Source: JBEHWX01 sp048498995
GTDB lineage: Bacteria > Bacteroidota > Ignavibacteria > OLB7
Direction of reading: 5' to 3'
DNA length: 37,526 nt
NCBI GenBank assembly: GCA_048498995.1
Contig: JBEHWX010000058.1
Location: 1-37,526, forward strand
Shown here one piece after another: positions 8,618 through 17,561 of the stretch (position 1 is its first letter; every line of letters starts with the position of its first letter). The position numbers and the translations under genes are program-made. Under the pieces are notes generated by a model that was given only the letters and a program-made list of their open reading frames with translations, made no database searches and was not told where the DNA came from.

Positions 8618-8984
8618 GGCGAGCATCACCGGAACCGGACGTGGTCACCGTCTCCGCATGGAGGTTCGGTCCGCATCGGATTGGCCGGAAAAGTACTACG
8701 AAATCCGATCCACCGGATCGGCGCGTCGTCGGCATGCGGGCATGCCCCGCGCCGCCTCCCATGACACGCGTCGGCTGACGCCTCGCGGGATCCTAAGCCG
8801 CGTGGACGCAACGGCCGCGAGGAGGGGATCGGAGACTGGAGTCGCGCGTTGCCGCGTGGCGTCGCCGGGTGGCGTTGAGCGATCATCGATTGCCATGGCC
8901 GGAAACGGCCGCGCCCCGTCCGGAGTACGAACGGGGCGCGGCGGATGTGCCCGTGAGATATCGTGTGTCGCGCCGGGCGGCGGA
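8618..8984. other. Intergenic region, no gene seen
   Basis: About 370 bp between the kinase start and the META lipoprotein stop. It holds the terminator hairpin at 8908-8942 and presumably the kinase promoter. I found no credible coding sequence and no promoter I would name. Confidence 0.6.
8908..8942 (-). terminator. Intrinsic-terminator-like hairpin after the META lipoprotein gene
   Basis: GCCGCGCCCCGT and ACGGGGCGCGGC form a perfect 12-bp stem with an 11-base loop, 42 bases after the lipoprotein stop. On the minus strand the stem is followed by CGTTTCC, the same tail seen after the hairpins at 25707 and 30459. Confidence 0.75.
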
Positions 8985-9983
8985 TCAGTCGAGGCCCATG
9001 AAGCCGAGATTGTTCGGCTGGTCGATCACCACCTCGATCGGGGCATCCTTCGATTCTCCCCAGGTGGTTCCCATGCCGGCCTGCGCCACCAGGAATCCCT
9101 GCGCGATGCTGAAGCCGGGCCTGAACGTATCCAGCCAGTTCCACTTGTTCACGTGGTGAAGGCTCGTCGGGCGGTAGAAGACCGCGGTGCGGAGGGCCAT
9201 GCCGAGCGTGGTTGCCACGCGTAGATCGCTCGGGGTCAGAAGCCCCGCGCCGAGCGTCTGGTCGGTGGTGATGAACACCACGCCGCAGGCCAGATCCTGA
9301 TAGTTGATCATCGGCCGGGTCGGAAGCTTGTCGATCGAGATGGTGAAGGTGCTGTCGGCCAGGTTCACCGTCCCCTCGTCGGTGACGTAGTAGCCATCGG
9401 TGCCATCCTCCATGTACCAGCCGATCATCGCGCGGGCATTGGGGGGAACGACGATCGGCGCGTTCCACCGGAGCTTGCCGTGGACCACGTAGGGAAGCCC
9501 AGGCGCGGCAGACGCCTGCCGGCGGTAGTGCAGGAGGGTGGTGCCGTCGCCATAATGGATCCACAGATCATCCCCGCTCTGCTTCATCTTCGTGACCGCG
9601 CGGAGATCGGCCATGTACTCGGTGTACTGGCTCGTCGGGTTGCAGGCGCGCTTGGTCGAGACCAGATCGTCCAGAACGAGCGCGCCGGTGGAGCTCCACT
9701 GGTAGTTCGCCGAGATATCGTTGCAGTCGGCCAGCCCGCTGAAATGCCGGTCGCTGTCGAAGAGGAGCGTGAAAGTGCCGGTCGGCATCGCGGTGATCGT
9801 GCCGTCGACCTTCTCCCAGGAGATGAGCTCCCACTGGTAGCCGACGATGGCGGAGGGTGACCCTCCGCCGGGCGGGTTCTGCGAGCCCCCCGTGGGATCG
9901 GTCGGGTTCGGGTAGATGCTCCCCTCGTGGCACGCCGCGATGAGCAGCGCGCAGAGCGGGAGCAGGAACAGATATGCCTTCAT
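8985..9983 (-). CDS. META (HslJ-like) domain lipoprotein
   Basis: A 332-residue lipoprotein. The signal peptide ends in a lipobox, LLIAAC (Cys18), followed by a Pro/Gly-rich linker. Residues about 47-155 resemble a META/HslJ domain: YQWELISW at the start and FSGLADCNDISANY, the family's G-x-x-x-C-N block, in the middle. Residues about 165-332 form a second, beta-rich domain I cannot assign. ATG 9983 is preferred because GAGG lies about ten bases upstream; ATG 9989 is two codons earlier with poorer spacing. It lies about 250 bp downstream of the anti-sigma fusion gene on the same strand, with a strong hairpin between, so it may be a separate transcript. Role in the envelope unknown. Confidence 0.85.
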   Translation of the reverse strand: MKAYLFLLPLCALLIAACHEGSIYPNPTDPTGGSQNPPGGGSPSAIVGYQWELISWEKVDGTITAMPTGTFTLLFDSDRHFSGLADCNDISANYQWSSTGALVLDDLVSTKRACNPTSQYTEYMADLRAVTKMKQSGDDLWIHYGDGTTLLHYRRQASAAPGLPYVVHGKLRWNAPIVVPPNARAMIGWYMEDGTDGYYVTDEGTVNLADSTFTISIDKLPTRPMINYQDLACGVVFITTDQTLGAGLLTPSDLRVATTLGMALRTAVFYRPTSLHHVNKWNWLDTFRPGFSIAQGFLVAQAGMGTTWGESKDAPIEVVIDQPNNLGFMGLD

Positions 9984-10182
9984 GGTCATGATTCCTCGAG
10001 TATACGTTAGTGATCGTTGCTGTCGTGTATCGTCATCTCGCCCTGGCTCGCTCCCATGCATGGCGCCGTGCTGCAGCGACCGGCGTCGTGGTGGGGAGCG
10101 CGCGTGAGGGATGGCCGAGGCATCACGCCGGCCGCGGCTTCCTTAGAGCCCCACACGGAATGAAGCTACTCGAAGGGAAGTG

Positions 10183-10217
10183 GAGGGGTAGCCGCACGTC
10201 TTCAGCGTGCGCCCCTC
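10183..10217 (-). repeat. Single REP-like stem-loop, possible terminator
   Basis: CGCACG (10093 register not implied; positions 10193-10198), loop TCTTCAG, then CGTGCG (10206-10211), extended by GAGGGG (10183-10188) and CCCCTC (10212-10217) with a TAGC bulge on one side. It carries the same GTAGCC and TCTTCAG signature as the 2735-3064 cluster. It lies just downstream of the anti-sigma fusion stop and may end that transcript. Confidence 0.75.
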
Positions 10218-10233
10218 ATGTCGTGAGTGCCTC

Positions 10234-11529
10234 TTAGAAGTGAACCGCCATGCCGAGCGTGATGCCCGCGTTCCGCGCCGAGAAGAGCATCCCCTGGCGC
10301 GAGTAGAGAAAGGCCGTGGCCTCGGCGCCGGCCGTGAGCGTGATGCGCCGCTCCGGCGTGAAGGCCAGCCCGAGCGAGCCCTTGCCGACCGGGCCGAGCG
10401 GCGTAATGCCGACCAGCGCGTGCATGCTCGGCCGGAGCGCGTCGACCAGGATCGGCGCCGCCGGCGTGTAATCGAGCGCGACGCCTCCCCAGACGATTCT
10501 CGGATGGTAGACCTCGCCGCCGTTGGCCAGATCGTAGTGCGGGAAATCCTCCTGCCCTCCCTCCAGCCCGAGGCCGAGCTCGTCGGAGATCCGGTAGAGG
10601 AGGGAAAGGGACATGTTGTTGAACCACGGCCCGCCGGCCGGCGCCCGCTGTCGCGGCCAGGAGGCCAGCTCACCCCTGCTCCGGAGCGCGGCCGTGAAGC
10701 GGCCTCCGGAGATCGGAGCGGATATCTCGGTGATCGCGGGCTCCGTCGCCGCCGACCCGCCTCCGAGCGCGACGAGCGCGCTCGCCACGGCCGTCGTCGT
10801 ATCGGTTTCCGTCCAGATGCTCGCCGCGTCGGAGCTCGGGCGCGCCACGCCATGCGAGCTGTCGATTCGTGGATCGCGCGTCGAGGGGAGGTTGGCCGGT
10901 GCCGTGGGCGCGATAGGCGTCGTGGAGGTCTCGTCGAGTCCGGACGGCTTGGTTATCCCGACCGCGACGTGCCCTTCATTGCGTCCACCCCGCCTCGATC
11001 CGGCCGATGAGCGCGCTCCAGGAAGCGCGTCGCGCCCATCCTCGGCGAGTGGACCGTCGTACCGTGGCGTTGTCTCGGCCTCGCGCGCTTGCGGGGCGCG
11101 CGCTTGCGAGGCGAGCTGGGCCAGGCGATCCTCCAGTCGGCCGACGCGTCGATCCTGTACGCCGAAGAGGATCAGCGCGGTGACGAGCGCGCCGGTGACC
11201 GCCGCCAGCGCCAGCCCGGTCCAGGTGGCGAGCGATGAGCCGAAGTGCCACCCGAGCGAAGCCGGGGGGGGCGCTCCCGGAAGCGAGGGGACTGGAGGAG
11301 CAAACCCGGCCTGGCGGAACAGATCGGCCGTGAGGGTCGAGGGGGGACGCGTCTCCGTTCGCTCAAGCTCCGTCGCCGCCCGTATCCTCAACGCCTCGGC
11401 GAACTCCGTCTGCAGCTCGTCATCCTTGGCCAGGCTCTGAAAGAGGACCGCCTGCTGGGCTCCGCTGGCCTCCCCGTCGAGAAAGAGGTAGATCAGATCG
11501 GAGGGAGAGTCGATGTGGCTCTGTTCCAT
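10234..11529 (-). CDS. Predicted anti-sigma head / TM / coiled-coil / C-terminal beta-barrel fusion (locus A)
   Basis: A 431-residue protein starting at ATG 11529, 11 bases after the sigma gene stop; the frame stays open through the sigma gene but that part is a shadow. Residues 8-60 (DLIYLFLDGEASGAQQ, then helices) resemble the N-terminal helical head of anti-sigma factors, without the zinc HxxxCxxC motif. One transmembrane helix spans about 100-123. A short coiled coil follows (125-145), then about 140 residues of Pro/Ser/Thr-rich linker. Residues about 295-431 alternate as amphipathic beta-strands and end MAVHF, a terminal aromatic residue as in outer-membrane barrels. Tight coupling to the ECF sigma gene supports an anti-sigma role. 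Whether the last domain really inserts in the outer membrane is inference. Similar beta-barrel proteins beside ECF sigma genes are common annotations in Bacteroidota. Confidence 0.72.
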   Translation of the reverse strand: MEQSHIDSPSDLIYLFLDGEASGAQQAVLFQSLAKDDELQTEFAEALRIRAATELERTETRPPSTLTADLFRQAGFAPPVPSLPGAPPPASLGWHFGSSLATWTGLALAAVTGALVTALILFGVQDRRVGRLEDRLAQLASQARAPQAREAETTPRYDGPLAEDGRDALPGARSSAGSRRGGRNEGHVAVGITKPSGLDETSTTPIAPTAPANLPSTRDPRIDSSHGVARPSSDAASIWTETDTTTAVASALVALGGGSAATEPAITEISAPISGGRFTAALRSRGELASWPRQRAPAGGPWFNNMSLSLLYRISDELGLGLEGGQEDFPHYDLANGGEVYHPRIVWGGVALDYTPAAPILVDALRPSMHALVGITPLGPVGKGSLGLAFTPERRITLTAGAEATAFLYSRQGMLFSARNAGITLGMAVHF

Positions 11530-11540
11530 GGCGCTCGGAA

Positions 11541-12107
11541 TTAGTGGCCGTGCTCGATCAGGTATGGGGAGAGGATCTCCCGGATCTTCTGTTTTGCGCG
11601 GACGATGCGGTTGCGCACCGTCGACAGGGGAGCGTCGATGATCTCGGCGATCTCCTTGTAAGAGAGGCCGTTGTAGGCCTGGAGGACGAACGCCTCGCGG
11701 TACTCCTCCGGGAGCAGATCCACGGCCATCGTCACCAGGGACGCCAGCTCCCGCGTTTCGAGCGAGACATCCTCCACCGCCAGCCGGAACTCGTCCAGCG
11801 GGATCGTTGCCGCCCCGCTCCTCCGCTTCTCGTTCAGGCAGATGTTCCGCGCGATCCGGAGAAGAAACGCCGGGACGTTGGTCATCGGCCGCTCGCTCCG
11901 GGCGCTCTTCAGGAATCGGAGGAATGTCTGCTGAAACGCATCCTCGGCCGGCGCGTCGGCGCCGAGGATCTTCCGGCAGTAGAGATAGATCCGGGAGGAG
12001 TGGCGACCATATAGCTCGCCGAAGGCCGCCTCGCGCAGGCGCGTGGAGCCGCGAAGCAGCTCGCAGAGCCGCGCGTCGCTGTATGTGCGCAGGTCGTCGG
12101 TCGTCAT
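11541..12107 (-). CDS. ECF RNA polymerase sigma factor (locus A)
   Basis: A 188-residue group IV sigma factor. The sigma-2 region covers about 26-95 (YCRKILG, then DAPAEDAFQQTFLRFL, the family's core-binding block). Sigma-4 covers about 128-180, with LPEEYREAF and the helix-turn-helix LSYKEIAEIIDAP-LSTVRNRI, so it should bind -35 elements. It is followed after 11 bases by the predicted anti-sigma fusion, the usual sigma/anti-sigma order. Upstream is the terminator of the SprB-repeat gene, so its promoter should lie in 12108-12286. No match to the TGAGAACT motif of the second sigma locus is seen there, so the two sigmas probably have different targets. Confidence 0.95.
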   Translation of the reverse strand: MTTDDLRTYSDARLCELLRGSTRLREAAFGELYGRHSSRIYLYCRKILGADAPAEDAFQQTFLRFLKSARSERPMTNVPAFLLRIARNICLNEKRRSGAATIPLDEFRLAVEDVSLETRELASLVTMAVDLLPEEYREAFVLQAYNGLSYKEIAEIIDAPLSTVRNRIVRAKQKIREILSPYLIEHGH

Positions 12108-12286
12108 GTCGCCATCGATGCCGGGTTCGTGTCGGCAAGGCCGCCATTACGCGGGGCCGCCGTTACGTGCCGGGGGCATGGGAGGCTCCCGCATCGTATC
12201 TGCAATAACCGATGAGGCGCGGGTTTGTATCAGGCGGTGGTGAGACGAGGGAAAAACGGGATGAGAGCGGGCTCGTGAACATGCGA

Positions 12287-12318
12287 CGAGGCGCCCCTCC
12301 GGCCGGAAGGGCGCCTCG
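12287..12318 (-). terminator. Terminator-like hairpin after the SprB-repeat gene
   Basis: CGAGGCGCCC and GGGCGCCTCG are perfectly complementary, and the interior TCCGG/CCGGA extends the stem past a single C-A mismatch. It starts 34 bases beyond the SprB-repeat gene stop. No U-tract follows on either strand. Confidence 0.65.
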
Positions 12319-12351
12319 CGCGGATGGTCCGATATCGTGTACGTCCGTCGG

Positions 12352-13527
12352 TTACTGACGGACCAGCGTGGCGGCATCCGGCGGATCGCTGTCGAGCTGG
12401 AGAATGACCAGATAGACTCCGCTCTGGAGCGAGGCGACGTTGAGCATTGCGGTGTTCGATCCGGCGGAGAACGTCCCCAGGGCGCTCGTCATCTGCACAT
12501 TGCCGTTGCAGTCGACCACGGTCAGGTTGACGTTGCCGGCGTGTTGCGTCACGAAGTCCGCGGCGACGGGACCGGTGGTAACGCTTGGGCGCAGCGCGAC
12601 GAGCGAGATCTTCTTCCCCTGGTTGGAGGTGTTGGTCGGATTCTCCCCCATCGTGCCGATGCAGCTATCGAAGCTGACGGTGGTTGTCGTGATGCAGCCG
12701 CGGGCGTCCTTGACCTTGATGGTGTAAGTGCCCGGCGTGCTCACCGGCCAGGAGTCGATCGATCCGTAGCCGCCGCCGAATCCCCAGTCGATCTGATACG
12801 GCGCTTTGCCTCCACCGATGTGCATCGTCAGCTTTGCCCAGCAAGGGCCGGTATAGTTGACGGCGTTGAATTGCTGGCTGGTGATCGTCGCGGTCAGCGG
12901 CAGATCCTGCGATGGATCGGTGAGGATCACATTGCGCGTGGAGGTGCAGCCATTGGCATCGGTGATGGTAACCTGATATCCGCCGGCGTCGAGATTGTCG
13001 AGCGTCGCCTGGTCGCCGCCGACCGGGACGCCGTTTCTCGTCCAGGAATAGTGGAACGGGGCAACGCCGTCAGGCATCGAGGCGGTGATGGAGCCGCCTC
13101 TATAGGAGCCGCAGGGAATCTCCGTGATGCTCACGTCGGACGGGCACTCGGTGCGTGTCACGGTAAAGCCCGCCTGCCAGGGCTCTCTATCGTCGAGGCC
13201 GGCACCGACGATGAACGCGCTCGCCGAGCCTTTCGGAGGAATGAGGGTGATACAACGCTCGTTGGTCGGTCCAACGACGGTCCACCCGGCCGGGATGGTC
13301 CAATCATAGCCGAGCATGCCGTCGGGCTCGAAGCAGTAGGTCACCGGCGCCGTCGAGCAGCAGGGGATCTCCCGTGGGCCGATCACCCTGAACCCGGATT
13401 GGGCACGCAAAGAGTTGACGGCAAGCAGGCAGAGCATCAGGCATGCGACGAACATCGAGCCGGGAGAACAGCGATGCGCGCGGGGTAGCGGACAGCCGGA
13501 CGCTTCCGCGGAAAAGGAAAGCTTCAT
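12352..13527 (-). CDS. SprB-repeat surface protein with T9SS-type C-terminus
   Basis: A 391-residue exported protein. ATG 13527 has GGAG eight bases upstream; the signal peptide has a long n-region and ends SLRAQ at about 43. Residues about 138-202 match the SprB repeat pattern (PFHYSWTRNG, LDNLDAGGYQVTITDANGC), and 236-288 a second, looser copy (APYQIDWGFG, GTYTIKVKDARGC). SprB repeats are named after the Flavobacterium gliding adhesin. Many Cys occur in the N-terminal part. Residues 307-391 look like a T9SS type A sorting domain (VNLTVVDCNGNV, SLQSGVYLVIL), ending ATLVRQ, though the linker is atypical and lacks YPNP. It should be exported through T9SS to the surface. It lies upstream of sigma locus A on the same strand but is separated by a hairpin. 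Confidence 0.85.
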   Translation of the reverse strand: MKLSFSAEASGCPLPRAHRCSPGSMFVACLMLCLLAVNSLRAQSGFRVIGPREIPCCSTAPVTYCFEPDGMLGYDWTIPAGWTVVGPTNERCITLIPPKGSASAFIVGAGLDDREPWQAGFTVTRTECPSDVSITEIPCGSYRGGSITASMPDGVAPFHYSWTRNGVPVGGDQATLDNLDAGGYQVTITDANGCTSTRNVILTDPSQDLPLTATITSQQFNAVNYTGPCWAKLTMHIGGGKAPYQIDWGFGGGYGSIDSWPVSTPGTYTIKVKDARGCITTTTVSFDSCIGTMGENPTNTSNQGKKISLVALRPSVTTGPVAADFVTQHAGNVNLTVVDCNGNVQMTSALGTFSAGSNTAMLNVASLQSGVYLVILQLDSDPPDAATLVRQ

Positions 13528-13994
13528 AATTCAGTCTCCGGGATGAAATGGTAGTTCAGTCTTCGAGCCGCGCCACGAGCCCGCCGCGTACATCTGTAAT
13601 GATGACCGGCCCGCACGCGCCGTGCGGGAGTCTCGATCATTGTACGTGAGAGGTCTCGGCAATGAGGAGGGTGAGCTCCACGCCATGCTGTGCCACACGG
13701 TTACGGCATGGTCAATGCGATACAATCGGATATCGCCGTGGCCACGTGCATCGTGGCCGCTATGTGGGATCGGCTCGAAGTTGGTGATGAGACACGGTGG
13801 TGATCGGGAATGTGACGCCGCCGACATCCTCCCATGCAAATATTCCCATGATCGATGTCCGGCAATCCGTCGAGGTGGAAGTGGCGTACAGGGATATCGT
13901 ATGTCGCGTCGGCGTCGAGGCTGACTTGTCTCCGGAAATGACATCCGGAAATGATGTCGGCGGGAATGCTGTCGGCGGGAATGCGTCCGGTTCG
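13528..13994. other. Intergenic region, no gene seen
   Basis: About 470 bp between the SprB-repeat gene start and the 13995 lipoprotein stop. Open frames here are Arg/Ser/Pro-rich and look like chance frames of GC-rich DNA. The motif gtcggcgggaatgc occurs twice in tandem near 13957-13985. The SprB-gene promoter should lie here but I cannot name it. Confidence 0.6.
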
Positions 13995-14759
13995 CTATCC
14001 GGCGGCCGTGCCGTCGGAGCCGCTGATCGGCCGGGCGCGGTAGCCGACGAGTCGCAGGTGCCCCGCGGCATCGCGCGTCACCGTCGCGGTGACGTGAAGC
14101 TCCACGTTCAAGGAATCCCCTGGCCCGGTAGGAGCGGCGCCGACATCGGCCAGCACGCTGTAGCGTCCGTCCGGGAGCATGGCAACCGCGCGGACGACGG
14201 CGAGATAGTTGTCCGCATCGTCGTCGTCGATGTCGTAGCGGTGGATGTAATAGAAGCCATCGTGGTACGAATAGCCTCCACGGTTCTCCCAGGGATCGAG
14301 CCCGCGCCGCGCGGGGGCGCGGCCGAACGTCCCGATGGCGCGGCGATCAGCGAGCATCTCCGGGATCAGGTAATACTCGGCGTTCGAGGCGCGCTCCACC
14401 GCCGCCCGATCGTAGTGCATGGCGGCCATCACCCCGAAGGCCTCGATCGTCGTGTCGTTGATCGGGACAACTTCCCGCTCACCGTGGCCGAAGTACACCG
14501 CGGCCAGCGGCGCAAGGAATCGCTCCATCTCCCGGCGAAGTCCGGGATCGTTCACGGCCGCTCCACGCATCGTCGCGGCGGAATCCGTCGTGGTGGAATC
14601 CGTCGCGGCGATATCCGAGGAAGCGGCTCGTTGCCGGGCGTTGACGGCGCGCGCGGTGTCGGAATGCTCCACGGAGCGATCGGGCGAGCAGGCGCCGAGG
14701 AGCAGCGTCAGTAGCATGGCGCGCGTCGATACGCGCGCGGCGCGGGGAGTCGGTGTCAT
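13995..14759 (-). CDS. Lipoprotein of unknown function
   Basis: A 254-residue lipoprotein with lipobox LLLGAC (Cys24) after a short basic n-region, then a Ser/Thr/Asp/Ala-rich linker (about 25-65). The remaining domain, about 70-254, is mixed and hydrophilic with an Asp run (DIDDDDAD) and Tyr-rich blocks (YSYHDGFYYIHRYD). It ends with a possible beta-hairpin (ELHVTATVTRDAAGHLRLVG). I do not recognise a family. ATG 14759 is chosen because it places the signal peptide correctly; no Shine-Dalgarno is visible, and the upstream part of the frame is unlike a signal sequence. It lies 136 bp downstream of the NACHT gene with a hairpin between, so co-transcription is uncertain. Confidence 0.75.
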   Translation of the reverse strand: MTPTPRAARVSTRAMLLTLLLGACSPDRSVEHSDTARAVNARQRAASSDIAATDSTTTDSAATMRGAAVNDPGLRREMERFLAPLAAVYFGHGEREVVPINDTTIEAFGVMAAMHYDRAAVERASNAEYYLIPEMLADRRAIGTFGRAPARRGLDPWENRGGYSYHDGFYYIHRYDIDDDDADNYLAVVRAVAMLPDGRYSVLADVGAAPTGPGDSLNVELHVTATVTRDAAGHLRLVGYRARPISGSDGTAAG

Positions 14760-14818
14760 ATCGTGGAAAGCACTGGAGGTTGGGATCGTATCACGCGCGA
14801 TGCGCGGGGCCACGCGGC

Positions 14819-14857
14819 GAGCGGGCGGAACCGGCGCATGCCCGGCCCCGCCCGCTC
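14819..14857 (-). terminator. Hairpin between the NACHT gene and the lipoprotein gene
   Basis: GAGCGGGCGG and CCGCCCGCTC form a perfect 10-bp stem around a 19-base loop, 39 bases beyond the NACHT gene stop. There is no U-tract. It may be a weak terminator or processing stem. Confidence 0.5.
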
Positions 14858-14895
14858 GGTTGATGGATGGTCCCCCGCGGAACGATTGGATTGCT

Positions 14896-17031
14896 CTAGG
14901 CCAGTATCTCCTCCTCGTGTCGCGCGGCCGGGAACAGAACGCCGGCGACGGCGGAGATCGTGTCGTTCAGCTCGGTGGCCACGCTGCCGGCGGCGCGCAC
15001 GCACGCCAGCGCGAGCTGCATCAGCGGCCGATCGTACTCGGCCGGCTCCGGGCGACGGAAGAAGCGGCGGGGCGGGCGCGCGCGGTCCACCATGCCGGCG
15101 ATCAGCGTCTCCCGCTCCTTCGGCTGGAGCATGCCGGCGGCGAAGATGATCGTATCCCACCACATGTCGTCGGTCGCATGGTCGAGCAGCAGCGCCGTTC
15201 CATCCTCCCGCACGATCGCGCGCGCGGCCAGATATTCCTGGAACGCGCGGTGGACGAACTCGATCCGCCCCTGCGCGTTCTCGCGCAGCAGTTCCTCGTG
15301 ATCGACGAAGGCCATTCTGACCGCGGTGCCGGAGACGGCTCGCGGAAGGTTCATCACCTTCACCAGATCGGCGAACCGCTTGTCGGCCTGGATCGGCGTG
15401 GCGTCGGTCATGCCGTTCTTCACCAGCCAGGAGGCAAGCCCTTCCAGGAGCAGACGCTTCTGCGTCTCGGTGAGCCGGAGCGCGGTCGGATCGAAGCGCC
15501 CACGGTTCTCCTCCGGCCGATCGAGAAACGCGGTGCAGGAAGTATCGAACAGGACCGGGCGGGTGGCCGGTCGCGGCTCGCTCCCCTCCCGCGCGAGCGT
15601 GCAGAGAAGCGCGCACTGGAGCGGGTTGCGCGCCAGCCGGGCCAGTCGCGGATCGGCGCGGAGCAGCTCGGCCAGGCTCGCCGCGCGCGAGCGTGCTTCG
15701 CGCCTGACCGACGGATGCTCGCTCGCGGCCGCCTCGGCCATGTGCCAACGGTCGATCATCGTGTCGACCGCTCCCTCGGAGAGAGGAGCGATCTCGACGG
15801 TGCGGAGCTCCGCGCGTCCGGCCCACTCGGTCCACTCCGGCCAGAGATCGGCCGAGACGGCCGCCGGCCGTGAGGCGAGGATGAAGCGGGCAAGCGGATA
15901 GCGATCCACCAGCGTCCGGAGACGCTCGATGAACAGTCCGCGACGGCTGCGCGGCAGCTCGTCGATGCCATCGATCAGCACCACGCCACGCCCCCGCTCC
16001 AACTGGCGATGAAGCCAGCCGTCGGGAAGCACCGCCTCGAGCGACGGGGAGAGCGCGCGCGCCAGCGCGTCGACATCCGGCAGGCCGGTCTCGGCCAGCT
16101 CGCGCAGCCGGAGATAGATCGGCACCGTGCGGTTCCACCGTCCGAGCTCGCGCGGAAACTCGCGGCAGGCAGCGCGCATGGCGATCCAGCGGAGCAGCGC
16201 GCTCTTGCCGGAGCCGGCCTCGCCGACCACCAGAAGCCGCCACGCTCCGTCGAGAACCCGCTCGGCAGTCATCTCGGCGCCCCCGCTCCGGGAGCCCATC
16301 GCCGCGCGGCGCGCCGGATCGGCGCCGGTCGGCACGAGGTCCGGCGGGACGAACGTCCGGTAGAGTCCCTGCTCCGCCTTGGTCGCGTCGGTGGCGAAGA
16401 TGCCGGGAGGGCCCGGCCGGTCGAGCACGCGGAGCAGCTCGTCGAGATAGGAGCGGAGGATTCGCGTCGATTCGGCGTCGGCAAGGTCGGGCTCGTCGGC
16501 CAGCGCGGTCAGGATCAGCTCCTGTCCCTCGGCCGAGGCGGCCACGGGGGAGCCTTCGAAGTCGTGGATCTCCGCGGCGACCCTGATGATGCCGCGGCAG
16601 ACCTCGCGAACCAGGCGGCGATAGAACATCAGCTCCGCCTCATCGAGCCCGGCAAGCGCCTGGCGGCTCCGCTCCTCCAGATACTGTTCCAGAGCGGCCG
16701 AATCGTTCCCGATCTCGGACAGCAGCACGTCGTCCACGTCGTCGCGGGAAAGGGATTCGCAGACGGCCAGGAGCACCGTCAGGCGGGAGCGTGGGGGAAG
16801 TGTCGTGGTCTCCGACGCGAACATGGTCAGCAGCCGGGAGGCGAAACGTTCGGCAAGCGGCTCCAGCGGACGCGCCGTCCGCCGCAGCCGGATGTAATCG
16901 AGCCCGCGCGCGGTGATTCCCTGCTGGAAATCCGCGGCAAGCTCCGGGAGGCAACCTTCCTGCGCTATCGCGTCGTAGACCGATTTGACAATCGCAGGGG
17001 AAACCGCTGGGAGAATCTGAACGATGGACAT
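14896..17031 (-). CDS. NACHT-family STAND NTPase
   Basis: A 711-residue STAND P-loop NTPase. An all-helical N-terminal region (1-250) leads into the NACHT core: Walker A GEAGSGKS (270-277), Walker B VVLIDGIDELP (350-360) with the doubled acidic residues of NACHT proteins, and the sensor-like ILASRP (384-389). The winged-helix end carries FVHRAFQEYLAARA (592-605), the usual C-terminal NACHT signature. Only about 105 helical residues follow, with no LRR, TPR or WD repeats, so the sensor is short and no enzymatic effector domain is visible. Bacterial NACHT proteins include NLR-like antiphage ATPases, but signalling roles are also known. No other defence gene lies nearby, so the role is open. Start ATG 17031 has only a weak purine stretch upstream. 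Confidence 0.88.
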   Translation of the reverse strand: MSIVQILPAVSPAIVKSVYDAIAQEGCLPELAADFQQGITARGLDYIRLRRTARPLEPLAERFASRLLTMFASETTTLPPRSRLTVLLAVCESLSRDDVDDVLLSEIGNDSAALEQYLEERSRQALAGLDEAELMFYRRLVREVCRGIIRVAAEIHDFEGSPVAASAEGQELILTALADEPDLADAESTRILRSYLDELLRVLDRPGPPGIFATDATKAEQGLYRTFVPPDLVPTGADPARRAAMGSRSGGAEMTAERVLDGAWRLLVVGEAGSGKSALLRWIAMRAACREFPRELGRWNRTVPIYLRLRELAETGLPDVDALARALSPSLEAVLPDGWLHRQLERGRGVVLIDGIDELPRSRRGLFIERLRTLVDRYPLARFILASRPAAVSADLWPEWTEWAGRAELRTVEIAPLSEGAVDTMIDRWHMAEAAASEHPSVRREARSRAASLAELLRADPRLARLARNPLQCALLCTLAREGSEPRPATRPVLFDTSCTAFLDRPEENRGRFDPTALRLTETQKRLLLEGLASWLVKNGMTDATPIQADKRFADLVKVMNLPRAVSGTAVRMAFVDHEELLRENAQGRIEFVHRAFQEYLAARAIVREDGTALLLDHATDDMWWDTIIFAAGMLQPKERETLIAGMVDRARPPRRFFRRPEPAEYDRPLMQLALACVRAAGSVATELNDTISAVAGVLFPAARHEEEILA

Positions 17032-17561
17032 AGGTCTCGGGACATCGTCAATGAACGGATTGGTCGCCGGAACAGTCGAAGCCGACGGTCGGCCGGGAGC
17101 GAATCGCGGTCTGGACCGGACCGGATTGGACTGCCACGTGCCGAAACGACAACACGATCGCCTGCGAGGGGTGAGCTCGGAGTTGTTGGGGTGTTCTGGA
17201 CGGACGGAAAGTACGCCGTCGGATCGGACGACGCAACCGACGTACCCGCCGTATCGATGCCCATGGCATCGTCACTCATGCCGCCGGAAATCCCCGTCAC
17301 GACGAAGATTCCAGTCCCCGCCATCCGGTCCGGCATCAGCCGGAGATGGCGGCAATGCTCCGAGGAGACATCAACCCTTCTGCCAGACTCTTCTCCGCCG
17401 TCGGTCCTGACGCGGTCCATGCACGGACCGGCGGCATCCGCGGGGCCGGGAGGGAGAGCGCGGGGTGGGGCAACACGCCGCGCGAGGCGCCTGGGGGAGG
17501 CGAATCATGTCCGACAACGCGGGATGTCCGATGCCGGGGCGCGCGATACCAGGCGCGCCGT
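17032..17561. other. Intergenic region, no gene seen
   Basis: About 530 bp between the NACHT start and the hemerythrin stop. No frame has convincing composition. It holds the hairpin at 17538-17559 and should contain the NACHT promoter. Confidence 0.55.
17538..17559 (-). terminator. Hairpin just after the hemerythrin gene
   Basis: GGCGCGC and GCGCGCC pair around an eight-base loop, starting two bases beyond the hemerythrin stop. No U-tract follows. Confidence 0.4.

Noticed and set aside
11530..12147. N-terminal extension of the locus A fusion through the sigma gene
   Set aside because: That part is the sigma gene read in another frame; the sigma frame has full sigma-2 and sigma-4 motifs.
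13531..13944. 137-residue minus-strand frame upstream of the SprB-repeat gene
   Set aside because: Arg/Ser/Pro-rich, no ribosome site, no family resemblance; treated as intergenic.
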